Source: Polynucleobacter sp. MWH-Berg-3C6
GTDB taxonomy: Bacteria; Pseudomonadota; Gammaproteobacteria; Burkholderiales; Burkholderiaceae
Direction of reading: 5' to 3'
Assembly: GCF_018881855.1 (NCBI RefSeq)
Contig: NZ_JACVPN010000001.1
Coordinates: 124,001 to 188,000, forward strand
DNA: 64,000 nucleotides
Position 1 is the stretch's first letter. The number at the start of each line of letters is the position of its first letter. A model generated the notes under the pieces. It did no database searches and was not told the DNA's origin. It saw only the letters and a program-made list of their open reading frames with translations. Positions 55,250-62,434 of this stretch are shown here, piece by piece. The position numbers and the translations under genes are program-made.

Positions 55250-55999
55250 ATGAAAATTAGCGTAATCACAGCCTGCTTTAATAGTGAGCATACTATAGCC
55301 CCAACTCTGCAGTCTGTCTCCAGTCAAAGTTACCAAAACTATGAGCATTTAATCATCGATGGGAATTCAAGCGACCAAACAATTGCTCTTATAGAGAAAT
55401 GCAAAAACCCTAGAATTATTTTTAGATCAGAGCGTGATGATGGTATTTATGACGCGCTAAATAAAGGCATTCAATACTCAACGGGCGATGTCATTGGTTT
55501 TTTGCATGCTGACGATGTTTTTGATTCTAAAGATACATTAAAAAAAATAGCGGAAGTTTTCTTAGATCCCCAGATTGATGCTGTTTATGGGGATCTAGTT
55601 TATGTTCGTCAAGACAATATAAATAAGATTGTTCGATATTGGCGTGCGGGCGGCTATAGTAAGCTAAATATTTCACGGGGTTGGATGTTGCCACACCCAA
55701 CTTTCTACGTTAGGCGTACACTTTATAAGGAGTATGGAGGCTTTAATAAAAATTATCGTATATCCGCAGACTATGACTCTATCCTACGCTTTTTAACAAC
55801 TGGATCATTTAATGCCGCTTATATACCTGAAGTGTTGGTAAGAATGAGGTTGGGGGGTATCAGCAATCGTTCCTTTTCAACAATCTTCCGTAAATCCTTG
55901 GAGGACTTGAGGATTGCAAGGGCGAATGAAGTGGGGGGGCTTGGAACGGTTTTATTAAAAAATTTGTCTAAAATAAAGCAGTTTTGGAAACACTATTGA
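55250..55999 (+). CDS. Glycosyltransferase family 2
   Basis: A 249-aa GT2 enzyme with KISVITACFNSEHTIAPTLQSV, HLIIDGNSSDQT, RSERDDGIYDALNKGI and FLHADDVF (DXD-like). It resembles WcaA/putative colanic acid-type GT2 enzymes. ATG at 55250 chosen; a TTG is in frame four codons earlier. A run of seven G (55933-55939) lies in the 3' third, within Val-Gly-Gly codons. It is the last gene before the inverted repeat at 56051. Confidence 0.85.
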   Translation: MKISVITACFNSEHTIAPTLQSVSSQSYQNYEHLIIDGNSSDQTIALIEKCKNPRIIFRSERDDGIYDALNKGIQYSTGDVIGFLHADDVFDSKDTLKKIAEVFLDPQIDAVYGDLVYVRQDNINKIVRYWRAGGYSKLNISRGWMLPHPTFYVRRTLYKEYGGFNKNYRISADYDSILRFLTTGSFNAAYIPEVLVRMRLGGISNRSFSTIFRKSLEDLRIARANEVGGLGTVLLKNLSKIKQFWKHY

Positions 56000-56050
56000 A
56001 TAAGCTGGAAGATTTCATAAAAAGCATTAGCGCTCTAGCCCCTTAAATTT

Positions 56051-56102
56051 GGTCAACAACAGATGTTATGTGCTTTAGCGTACATAACATCTGTTGTTGA
56101 CC
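56051..56102. repeat. Perfect 21-bp inverted repeat between the GT2 and wzm genes
   Basis: Arms 56051-56071 and 56082-56102 are exact reverse complements (GGTCAACAACAGATGTTATGT and its complement), with a 10-nt loop. It lies 52 bp after the GT2 stop and 87 bp before wzm. There is no T-tract after it (CCATTATAATAAG), so it is not a standard terminator. It could be a terminator of another type, an RNA-processing stem or a small mobile or recombination element. Confidence 0.7.
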
Positions 56103-56141
56103 CATTATAATAAGTTAATAATAATCAATAAGTCATCTTAT

Positions 56142-56174
56142 TTGGCAATAGCGGGGGGGGTTGTGGAGAATAAT
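56142..56174 (+). promoter_or_regulatory. Candidate wzm promoter interrupted by a G8 tract
   Basis: TTGGCA (56142-56147) and AATAAT (56169-56174) flank a run of eight G (56153-56160). The spacer is 21 bp, four more than optimal, so loss of G residues would bring it closer to a working promoter. The ATG of wzm is at 56189. Hypothetical; homopolymer length may also vary between assemblies. Confidence 0.3.
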
Positions 56175-56188
56175 CTGTTCATCTCTGT

Positions 56189-56974
56189 ATGATCGAGTCC
56201 GCCTGGCGTAATCGTAGTCTATTTTTTGAGCTAATCAAGCGTGAGTTTTCTGCGAAATATCGCGGTTCATTTGGAGGTATTTTCTGGGCTTTCGCCCAAC
56301 CACTCTTTTTGCTCTCGGTATACACCATGGCCTTTGGAGTAATTCTAAAGGCTCGCTGGGGGTTCGCCGGCAATACGGCTGACTATGCATTTATATTATT
56401 TGCAGGTTTGATTGTTTTTAATGCGTTTTCTGAAGTGCTCATCAAGTCGACCACATTGGTAACTAATAATCCCAACTTCGTAAAAAAAGTGGTTTTTCCC
56501 CTGCAGATGTTGCCGGTAGTAACGGTGACCACGGCATTGATTCATGCGCTGATTTGTGTTGTTGTTTGGTTAATTGGTTATACACTTTTTATTGGTGTCC
56601 CAAAAGTAACGGTACTCTTCTTTCCTTTGATTTTAATTTGTCTAATCCCTTTATTATTAGGAATGGGGTGGTTACTATCTTCCGTTGGAGTGGCGGTTAA
56701 AGACATTGGTCAATTGACAAGCATACTCAATCACACCCTTCTTTTTTTAACCCCCATTTTTTATAGTATTGAGGCAGCGCCACCATTACTTCAAAAGTTA
56801 CTAATGCTCAACCCTTTAACATTCATTGTCGAACAATTTCGTCTCATTTTATTTTATGGACAAGCCCCAGCTCCAAAAGATTTAGCCATTTATTTTTTTC
56901 TGACAGGTCTTTTTTCTTGGGCCTCTTTTATTTTATTTCAGCGTTTGCGCCCCAGTTTTGCAGATTTAGTGTAG
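56189..56974 (+). CDS. wzm: ABC-2 type polysaccharide export permease (Wzm-like)
   Basis: A 261-aa inner-membrane permease with six helices. The ABC-2 family pattern is clear: LFFELIKREFSAKYRGSFGGIFWAFAQPLFLLSVY at the start, and LLLGMGWLLSSVGVAVKDIGQLTSILNHTLLFLTPIFYSIEAAP later. It pairs with the ATPase 3 bp downstream to export a finished, undecaprenyl-linked glycan. The start (ATG 56189) follows a 189-bp gap containing the inverted repeat and a G8 tract. Confidence 0.95.
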   Translation: MIESAWRNRSLFFELIKREFSAKYRGSFGGIFWAFAQPLFLLSVYTMAFGVILKARWGFAGNTADYAFILFAGLIVFNAFSEVLIKSTTLVTNNPNFVKKVVFPLQMLPVVTVTTALIHALICVVVWLIGYTLFIGVPKVTVLFFPLILICLIPLLLGMGWLLSSVGVAVKDIGQLTSILNHTLLFLTPIFYSIEAAPPLLQKLLMLNPLTFIVEQFRLILFYGQAPAPKDLAIYFFLTGLFSWASFILFQRLRPSFADLV

Positions 56975-56977
56975 CCC

Positions 56978-58273
56978 ATGACCGATATAGCCATCTCTGT
57001 GAGCGGTGTTAGCAAATGCTATCGCGTATTTGAGAATCAAAGATCACGCTTAATGCATGCCATCTTTCCTATGTATACAGGCGGCGTGGAAGAGATTTGG
57101 GCGCTTCAAGATATTAATTTTGAAATTAAGCGAGGTGAAGCTGTTGCCATTATTGGGCGTAATGGTGGAGGTAAAAGCACTTTGCTAGAGATTTTGACTG
57201 GCACGCTAACTCAAACAGCTGGTGCCGTCCAAGTCAATGGTAGGGTATCTGCTTTATTAGAGCTGGGTAGCGGGTTTAATCCCGAGTACTCGGGAAGAGA
57301 TAACGTAATACTCAATGGGCTGTTATTGGGCCTATCTAAGGATGAAATAGTAAATCGATTTGCTGAGATTGAAGCATTCGCAGAAATTGGTGCAGCTATA
57401 GAGCGCCCGGTAAAAACCTATTCCAGCGGCATGATGATGCGCTTAGCATTTGCCGTGCAGGTTTTATGTCATCCCGATATTTTGATTATTGATGAGGCGC
57501 TGAGTGTTGGCGATTTTTTCTTTCAGCAAAAATGCTTTTCTTATATTCGTAATCTACATGCTAAAGGTGTTACTTTATTATTTGTTTCCCATGACATGAG
57601 TGCGGTAAGGGATTTGTGTAGCTCGGCAATTTATTTGAGAGATGGTTGCTTAAATTTAAGTGGCGAGGTTAATTCTGTAATTCAAAGTTATTTAAAAGAT
57701 CATTTTAAGCATGGCATAGTTAGATTGCAGCCGTCTGATCAAGATGATCAAATTGAAACTCAAATTACAAAAAGTTTGTCTTTTGAAAAAGCACCCTATT
57801 GGCAGTGTGAAAAAACCTTTCAAGATAAAGCGACAAAAATTTTGGCAATATGGATTGAGGACTCCAGAAATGAATCAAAAGAAAATTTTGAGATTGGAGA
57901 TTATTGTCAATTTAAATTGTTATACTGCTGCCAAGAATCTGATCCGGTTCAATGTTCTATTGTTATAAAAAATCGATATGATCAAGTAATTAATTGTACG
58001 AGCACTCATAATCTGGGTATTGAAATGCCTTATAAAACTGGATCACAAGGAAAAATATTCTCAATAAATATACAGATGATGATTGAGTCTGGGCAGTACT
58101 CGTTTATGTTTAGTTTGGGTATTATTGGTTCGCAGTTGAATCAAGGAGTAACTCTTGACGAGACTCCATGGCTTGGGCCTCTAAACGTAACATGGGATTA
58201 TTCTAGTGAAACTCCACTTTTTTATGGCATGTTCGGCTTACCAGTAAAAATTAATCTAGCCGACTCAATGTAA
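56978..58273 (+). CDS. wzt: ABC polysaccharide exporter ATPase with C-terminal glycan-binding domain (Wzt-like)
   Basis: A 431-aa protein. The ATPase (1-~235) has Walker A GRNGGGKST (60-68, Gly replacing the usual Ala), signature SSGMMMR (149-155), Walker B DILIIDE (167-173) and VSHD (about 207-210). The C-terminal half (about 250-431) matches a Wzt-C jelly roll that, in O-polysaccharide exporters, recognises a cap at the non-reducing end. Its presence suggests export of a capped glycan. It follows wzm by 3 bp. Confidence 0.94.
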   Translation: MTDIAISVSGVSKCYRVFENQRSRLMHAIFPMYTGGVEEIWALQDINFEIKRGEAVAIIGRNGGGKSTLLEILTGTLTQTAGAVQVNGRVSALLELGSGFNPEYSGRDNVILNGLLLGLSKDEIVNRFAEIEAFAEIGAAIERPVKTYSSGMMMRLAFAVQVLCHPDILIIDEALSVGDFFFQQKCFSYIRNLHAKGVTLLFVSHDMSAVRDLCSSAIYLRDGCLNLSGEVNSVIQSYLKDHFKHGIVRLQPSDQDDQIETQITKSLSFEKAPYWQCEKTFQDKATKILAIWIEDSRNESKENFEIGDYCQFKLLYCCQESDPVQCSIVIKNRYDQVINCTSTHNLGIEMPYKTGSQGKIFSINIQMMIESGQYSFMFSLGIIGSQLNQGVTLDETPWLGPLNVTWDYSSETPLFYGMFGLPVKINLADSM

Positions 58274-58284
58274 CTAGCGTTCCT

Positions 58285-58872
58285 ATGCATACCTTAAGCT
58301 CAAATACCCCCCTTCTCAGGAGATTTCTTAAATGGTGGTCAAATTTTCTTACGCCAACTAGGCATGACTATAGACTTTGGGATCGTAAATGTAGGATATT
58401 GCGTCACACTGGCATGAGGATTGGCCATCATGTCGCCATTGATCGTGATTTTGACTATTTGATTGGGCAAGAGGAATTTATAAATATCGAAGATTACGTT
58501 GCCATTGGGAATGGAGTGAAATTTTGGAATTTTAATCATATTAATGTTGGAAGCTTTTGTCATTTTGCTGCTGACTCTACATTGGTTAATGGCGGACATA
58601 ACATAAGTTCACTCGAGCCGTTTTCTGGACCCCTTGTAATAGGTAGAGGCTGCTGGATTGGCAATGGCGCCAGAATTGTTGGCTCTTTGGTGATTGGCGA
58701 TAATGTAATTATTGCTGCCGGCGCAGTTGTTGTTGAAGATATACCGGCTGGAGCGGTTGTGGCTGGGGTGCCTGCTCGAATTATTAAAATGCGTGATTTG
58801 GCGGACAGGCAATGGCATCTGGGAGATGAGTTTTTTTCTCCAGCTACATTTCAATTAATCCGGGATGAATGA
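58285..58872 (+). CDS. Hexapeptide-repeat acyltransferase
   Basis: A 195-aa left-handed beta-helix enzyme. Imperfect hexapeptides run through the second half (IEDYVAIGNGVKFWNF; CWIGNGARIVGSLVIGDNVIIAAGAVVVEDIPAGAVVAGVPARIIKM). This is the CysE/LacA/WbbJ-like family, usually acetylating a sugar. Likely function: O-acetylation of the repeat unit or its terminus. It starts 11 bp after wzt and overlaps the next gene by 8 bp. Confidence 0.9.
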   Translation: MHTLSSNTPLLRRFLKWWSNFLTPTRHDYRLWDRKCRILRHTGMRIGHHVAIDRDFDYLIGQEEFINIEDYVAIGNGVKFWNFNHINVGSFCHFAADSTLVNGGHNISSLEPFSGPLVIGRGCWIGNGARIVGSLVIGDNVIIAAGAVVVEDIPAGAVVAGVPARIIKMRDLADRQWHLGDEFFSPATFQLIRDE

Positions 58873-60586
58873 TATGGGCGCTATTCATTTTTCATTGGAT
58901 AAAAATTTAGTAAGTGCGCTCATGTCCACTCTTCCTTTAAAGGTTTTTGTGGAAACTGGCACCTTTGAGGGCCAAGCTATTGAAAATCTACATTCTTTTT
59001 TTGAGGAGCTGCACTCTATTGAGCTTTCTCATGAATATCATAAAGCAGCTATTGAAAAGTTTAATAGGGTTACAAATGTGCACCTGCATCAGGGGGATTC
59101 CCCTTGTATTTTGGAGGAGTTAACAAATAACTTAAGTGAGATTGGAATTCTTTATTTTTTAGATGCGCACTGGTGCTTAGCCGTTAATGTGGAGGGGAAA
59201 ACTTCTCAATGTCCTTTGCTTGATGAGTTGGCTGCTATAAATAAGTTGAATCAAGACTCTGCGATTGTTATTGATGATGCTCGCCTTTTTCTTTCTCCGC
59301 CACCTTCACCACATGAAATATCTCATTGGCCCAACCTGCAACAGGTGATATCAAGCTTGTTTTTGCTGAGTAATGATCATGAGTTAATGGTTATTAATGA
59401 TGTAATTGTTTACTATCCCAAAATTGCTAAAGAAGCCATGGAAAATTATGCACATAACTATGGTGTGGATTGGTTTAAAGCTTTTCAAGGTGCCGGTTGG
59501 GAGTTTGCTGCGGAGGAAAAGGAATCGGTAATTCAGAAGCTTTTATACGATATATCCTTAAAGGATACCTGCATTAAAGAGCAGAATCGTGCAATAAAAG
59601 CATATCGATTTGCCTACGGGTCAGTGCCTCTACTTGGTCTAGTTGCGCGTGTGATGCGTCGCATTCATGAAATTATTAAGCCTCGCTTGGGAAATCTTAA
59701 TCAATACGTTCCGCGGCCGATGGTTCTCGAGAAAAATTCGGCAAAAGATTCAATGTCTCATTTTCCTTTAATCTCAATAGTTACACCATCATATGGCCAG
59801 GGTAATTTTGTCGAAAGAACAATATTAAGCGTTTTGAATCAGGGCTATCCAAAATTGGAGTATTACATTCAAGATGGTGGATCTAGTGATGGCACGATAG
59901 ATGTCCTCCGGCGGCATGAGATGAGACTATCGGGTTGGAATTCATGTAGAGATGGCGGCCAATCTCATGCTCTGAATATTGCCTTTGCGAAAACGACAGG
60001 TGAAATCATGGGATGGCTTAATTCAGATGATTTGATGTTGCCCGGCGCATTACATTTGGTAGCACAGTATTTCGATGAACACCCCGATGTTGATGTAGTC
60101 TATGGTAATCGGCTACTGATTGATGAAAATGATATGGAGATCGGTAGATGGATTCTGCCAGGGCATGATAGCAAAGTATTATCTTGGGCTGATTATATCC
60201 CCCAAGAAACATTATTCTGGCGTCGACAGATTTGGAATAGAGTCGATAGCCATATTGATGAGTCATTTCGTTTTGCTATGGATTGGGATTTATTGATTCG
60301 ATTTAGGGATGCCGGTGCCAAATTTGGTCATATCTCTAATTTTCTTGGGGCATTTCGTATTCATGATGCTCAGAAGACCTCTGTAATAATTAATGATGCC
60401 GGAATGGAGGAGATGAACCGCATTCGAATTCGTACCACTCTTAAAAAGCCTAGCAACGAAGAGGTGAGGCGAGCTATTTATCCTTACTTATTTAAACATT
60501 TGATAGTAGATATGTGCTACAGAATAAAAACAAGAATATATGATTTTATAAATAGTGTAAAAAATTATCTTCCAAGGAAAAATTAA
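58865..60586 (+). CDS. Fusion of a methyltransferase-like domain and a GT2 glycosyltransferase
   Basis: A 573-aa protein. Residues ~20-205 look like a class I methyltransferase fold: VFVETGTFEGQAIENL (motif I-like, 28-43), HSIELSHEYH, LYFLDAHWC and IVIDDARLF. From about 300 a GT2 domain follows: PLISIVTPSYGQGNFVERTILSV, YYIQDGGSSDGT, GEIMGWLNSDD. A short linker and a basic helix lie between. The N-terminal Gly-rich loop deviates from the canonical GxGxG, so SAM binding is uncertain. It lies between the acyltransferase and the GtrB-like gene. Confidence 0.82.
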   Translation: MNDMGAIHFSLDKNLVSALMSTLPLKVFVETGTFEGQAIENLHSFFEELHSIELSHEYHKAAIEKFNRVTNVHLHQGDSPCILEELTNNLSEIGILYFLDAHWCLAVNVEGKTSQCPLLDELAAINKLNQDSAIVIDDARLFLSPPPSPHEISHWPNLQQVISSLFLLSNDHELMVINDVIVYYPKIAKEAMENYAHNYGVDWFKAFQGAGWEFAAEEKESVIQKLLYDISLKDTCIKEQNRAIKAYRFAYGSVPLLGLVARVMRRIHEIIKPRLGNLNQYVPRPMVLEKNSAKDSMSHFPLISIVTPSYGQGNFVERTILSVLNQGYPKLEYYIQDGGSSDGTIDVLRRHEMRLSGWNSCRDGGQSHALNIAFAKTTGEIMGWLNSDDLMLPGALHLVAQYFDEHPDVDVVYGNRLLIDENDMEIGRWILPGHDSKVLSWADYIPQETLFWRRQIWNRVDSHIDESFRFAMDWDLLIRFRDAGAKFGHISNFLGAFRIHDAQKTSVIINDAGMEEMNRIRIRTTLKKPSNEEVRRAIYPYLFKHLIVDMCYRIKTRIYDFINSVKNYLPRKN

Positions 60587-61557
60587 TGGAGCATCATGAG
60601 CGAACAAAATCGCATGAAATGATTTCTATAGCCTGTCCTTTTTTTAATGAAGAAAAGTTGGTAGATAAATTTTTCACACGCCTTATTCCCGTGCTGAATG
60701 CTATTAAAAATCCTTTTGAGGTGATATGTGTTAATGATGGAAGTACAGATCTTACGTTAATGAAACTTATGGAGCAGTCTAAAATTCATAAGCAATTAGT
60801 TATTATAGATTTGTCACGGAATTTTGGAAAAGAGGCTGCGTTGACTGCGGCATTGGATTATGCCTCTGGCTCAGCTGTAATTCCGATTGACGTAGATCTG
60901 CAGGATCCACCTGAGCTGATCCCAAAGATGATTGAAGTATGGTGTGGTGGCGCTGAGGTGGTTTTAGCAAGAAGACGAGATCGCCGTTCTGACACTTGGG
61001 CAAAGAGAAGTTCCGCCTTGATGTTTTATCGCATTCACAATATGCTTTCAGAGAGTCCGATACCCGAGAATGTAGGAGATTTTCGGTTAATGGATCGTAA
61101 AGTTGTTGAAGCTATTAAAGATCTTCCAGAGTCTCGGCGCTTTATGAAAGGTATTTTTGCCTGGGTTGGTTTTAAGACAGAAATCATTGAATACACGCGT
61201 GATGAGCGAGTCGCAGGAGAAAGTAAATTTAACGGTTGGCGACTCTGGAATTTTGCGCTTGAGGGCATTACCTCCTTTTCTACTGCGCCGTTAAGAGTTT
61301 GGCTTTACCTTGGCATTATTGTTGCTTCGATTTCCATGTCTTATGCTCTTATTATTGCGTTTAAAACAATAATATTCGGTATTAAAGTCCCTGGTTATGC
61401 ATCCTTAATTGTTTCGACTCTTTTCTTGGGTGGAATACAGCTTGTCGGAATTGGGGTGCTTGGTGAATACATCGGTAGAATTTATTTAGAAAGTAAACGT
61501 CGCCCAAAATATATCGTTAGAGAAGTGCATGCAAATGGTAGATTGGAAAATAAGTAA
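60586..61557 (+). CDS. Polyprenyl-phosphate glycosyltransferase (GtrB/DPM1-like GT2)
   Basis: A 323-aa GT2 enzyme with two C-terminal membrane helices (about 235-260 and 270-295). FNEEKLVDKFFTRLIPVL, NDGSTDLT, DLSRNFGKEAALTAALDYASG, VDLQDPPELIPKMI are typical of GtrB, which charges undecaprenyl phosphate with a sugar for periplasmic modification. The cognate acceptor-side enzyme could be the membrane protein at 62435. It starts at the stop codon of the preceding fusion gene and overlaps the next gene by 1 bp. Confidence 0.9.
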   Translation: MEHHERTKSHEMISIACPFFNEEKLVDKFFTRLIPVLNAIKNPFEVICVNDGSTDLTLMKLMEQSKIHKQLVIIDLSRNFGKEAALTAALDYASGSAVIPIDVDLQDPPELIPKMIEVWCGGAEVVLARRRDRRSDTWAKRSSALMFYRIHNMLSESPIPENVGDFRLMDRKVVEAIKDLPESRRFMKGIFAWVGFKTEIIEYTRDERVAGESKFNGWRLWNFALEGITSFSTAPLRVWLYLGIIVASISMSYALIIAFKTIIFGIKVPGYASLIVSTLFLGGIQLVGIGVLGEYIGRIYLESKRRPKYIVREVHANGRLENK

Positions 61558-62324
61558 TGACAACCTCAGAGGATTCATTATTAAAGTTACAAGAAACAAT
61601 TTATTTCTCCAGCAACTATACTCGACGTCGGCTACATCAAATTCGATTGCGATGGGTAAGTGCAGCCATTAAGGCATATGCGCCACAAATTCCAATCTCA
61701 CGAGCAATTGAGTATGGGCCTGGATCAGGAATTTATCTTGGGGTCTTGGCTGAGGATTGTGCCGATGTAATTGGGGCTGATATTGAGCCAGCCTATCTTT
61801 CTGGGATTGAGCGTCTATTGGATAAATTTGAAAATTTGCAAATATTGGTTGATGATATTCAAGAATCCAAACTAGAAGATGCTAGCTTTGGATTGGTTTT
61901 ATGTACTGAGGTTTTGGAACATGTTCCTAGCCCTGAGCTCGCATTGCATACGCTCTATCGGATTTTGCGTCCGGGTGGAATTTTAATTCTAACTACCCCA
62001 CAACGTTTCAGCTTTATGGAACTTTTTTCAAAAATTGCTTTCTTGCCAGGTGTGATCCAACTTGTTCGTCAAATTTATCGCGAGCCTATTTTAGAGATGG
62101 GGCACATTAGTTTACGAACGGCGACGGAACTTCGCACCTCTATAGCGGATTGTGGATTTGAGTTTCTGAGTGAAGATAAATTCGGCCTCTATTTACCATT
62201 TTTGGCTGAGTTTGGCGGTGCATGGGGAGGCAGAAGAATAGCAACTATAGAGAGGCTCATAAAAAGTTCGCCATTGAATTGGGTGCTATGGACTCAAGCT
62301 TATATTCTTCGTAAGCCAATTTAA
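61557..62324 (+). CDS. Class I SAM-dependent methyltransferase
   Basis: A 255-aa methyltransferase. Motif I AIEYGPGSGIYLGVLAE (about 46-62), acidic GADIEPAYL, and the characteristic LCTEVLEHVPSPELALHTLYRILRPGGILILTTP. It starts on the stop codon of the GtrB-like gene. It probably methylates a lipid or sugar intermediate in the same pathway. A 110-bp gap separates it from the last gene. Confidence 0.88.
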   Translation: MTTSEDSLLKLQETIYFSSNYTRRRLHQIRLRWVSAAIKAYAPQIPISRAIEYGPGSGIYLGVLAEDCADVIGADIEPAYLSGIERLLDKFENLQILVDDIQESKLEDASFGLVLCTEVLEHVPSPELALHTLYRILRPGGILILTTPQRFSFMELFSKIAFLPGVIQLVRQIYREPILEMGHISLRTATELRTSIADCGFEFLSEDKFGLYLPFLAEFGGAWGGRRIATIERLIKSSPLNWVLWTQAYILRKPI

Positions 62325-62434
62325 TCAGATTAGCAAGACAATAGACGGGTTATTGCTGCTTGAATAAATTTATTTCTTTGGCCACCATTAACCCTTCTTT
62401 TTGTTGCAATTCTCAGTAGAGTGAGGTATTAATC

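Noticed and set aside
56051..56102. Insertion sequence or attC site
   Set aside because: No transposase or integrase gene, no target duplication visible, and the arms lack the integron core-site pattern.
57155..57181. Inactive Wzt because of a Walker A change
   Set aside because: GRNGGGKST still fits GxxGxGK(S/T); Gly instead of Ala at the variable position is tolerated.
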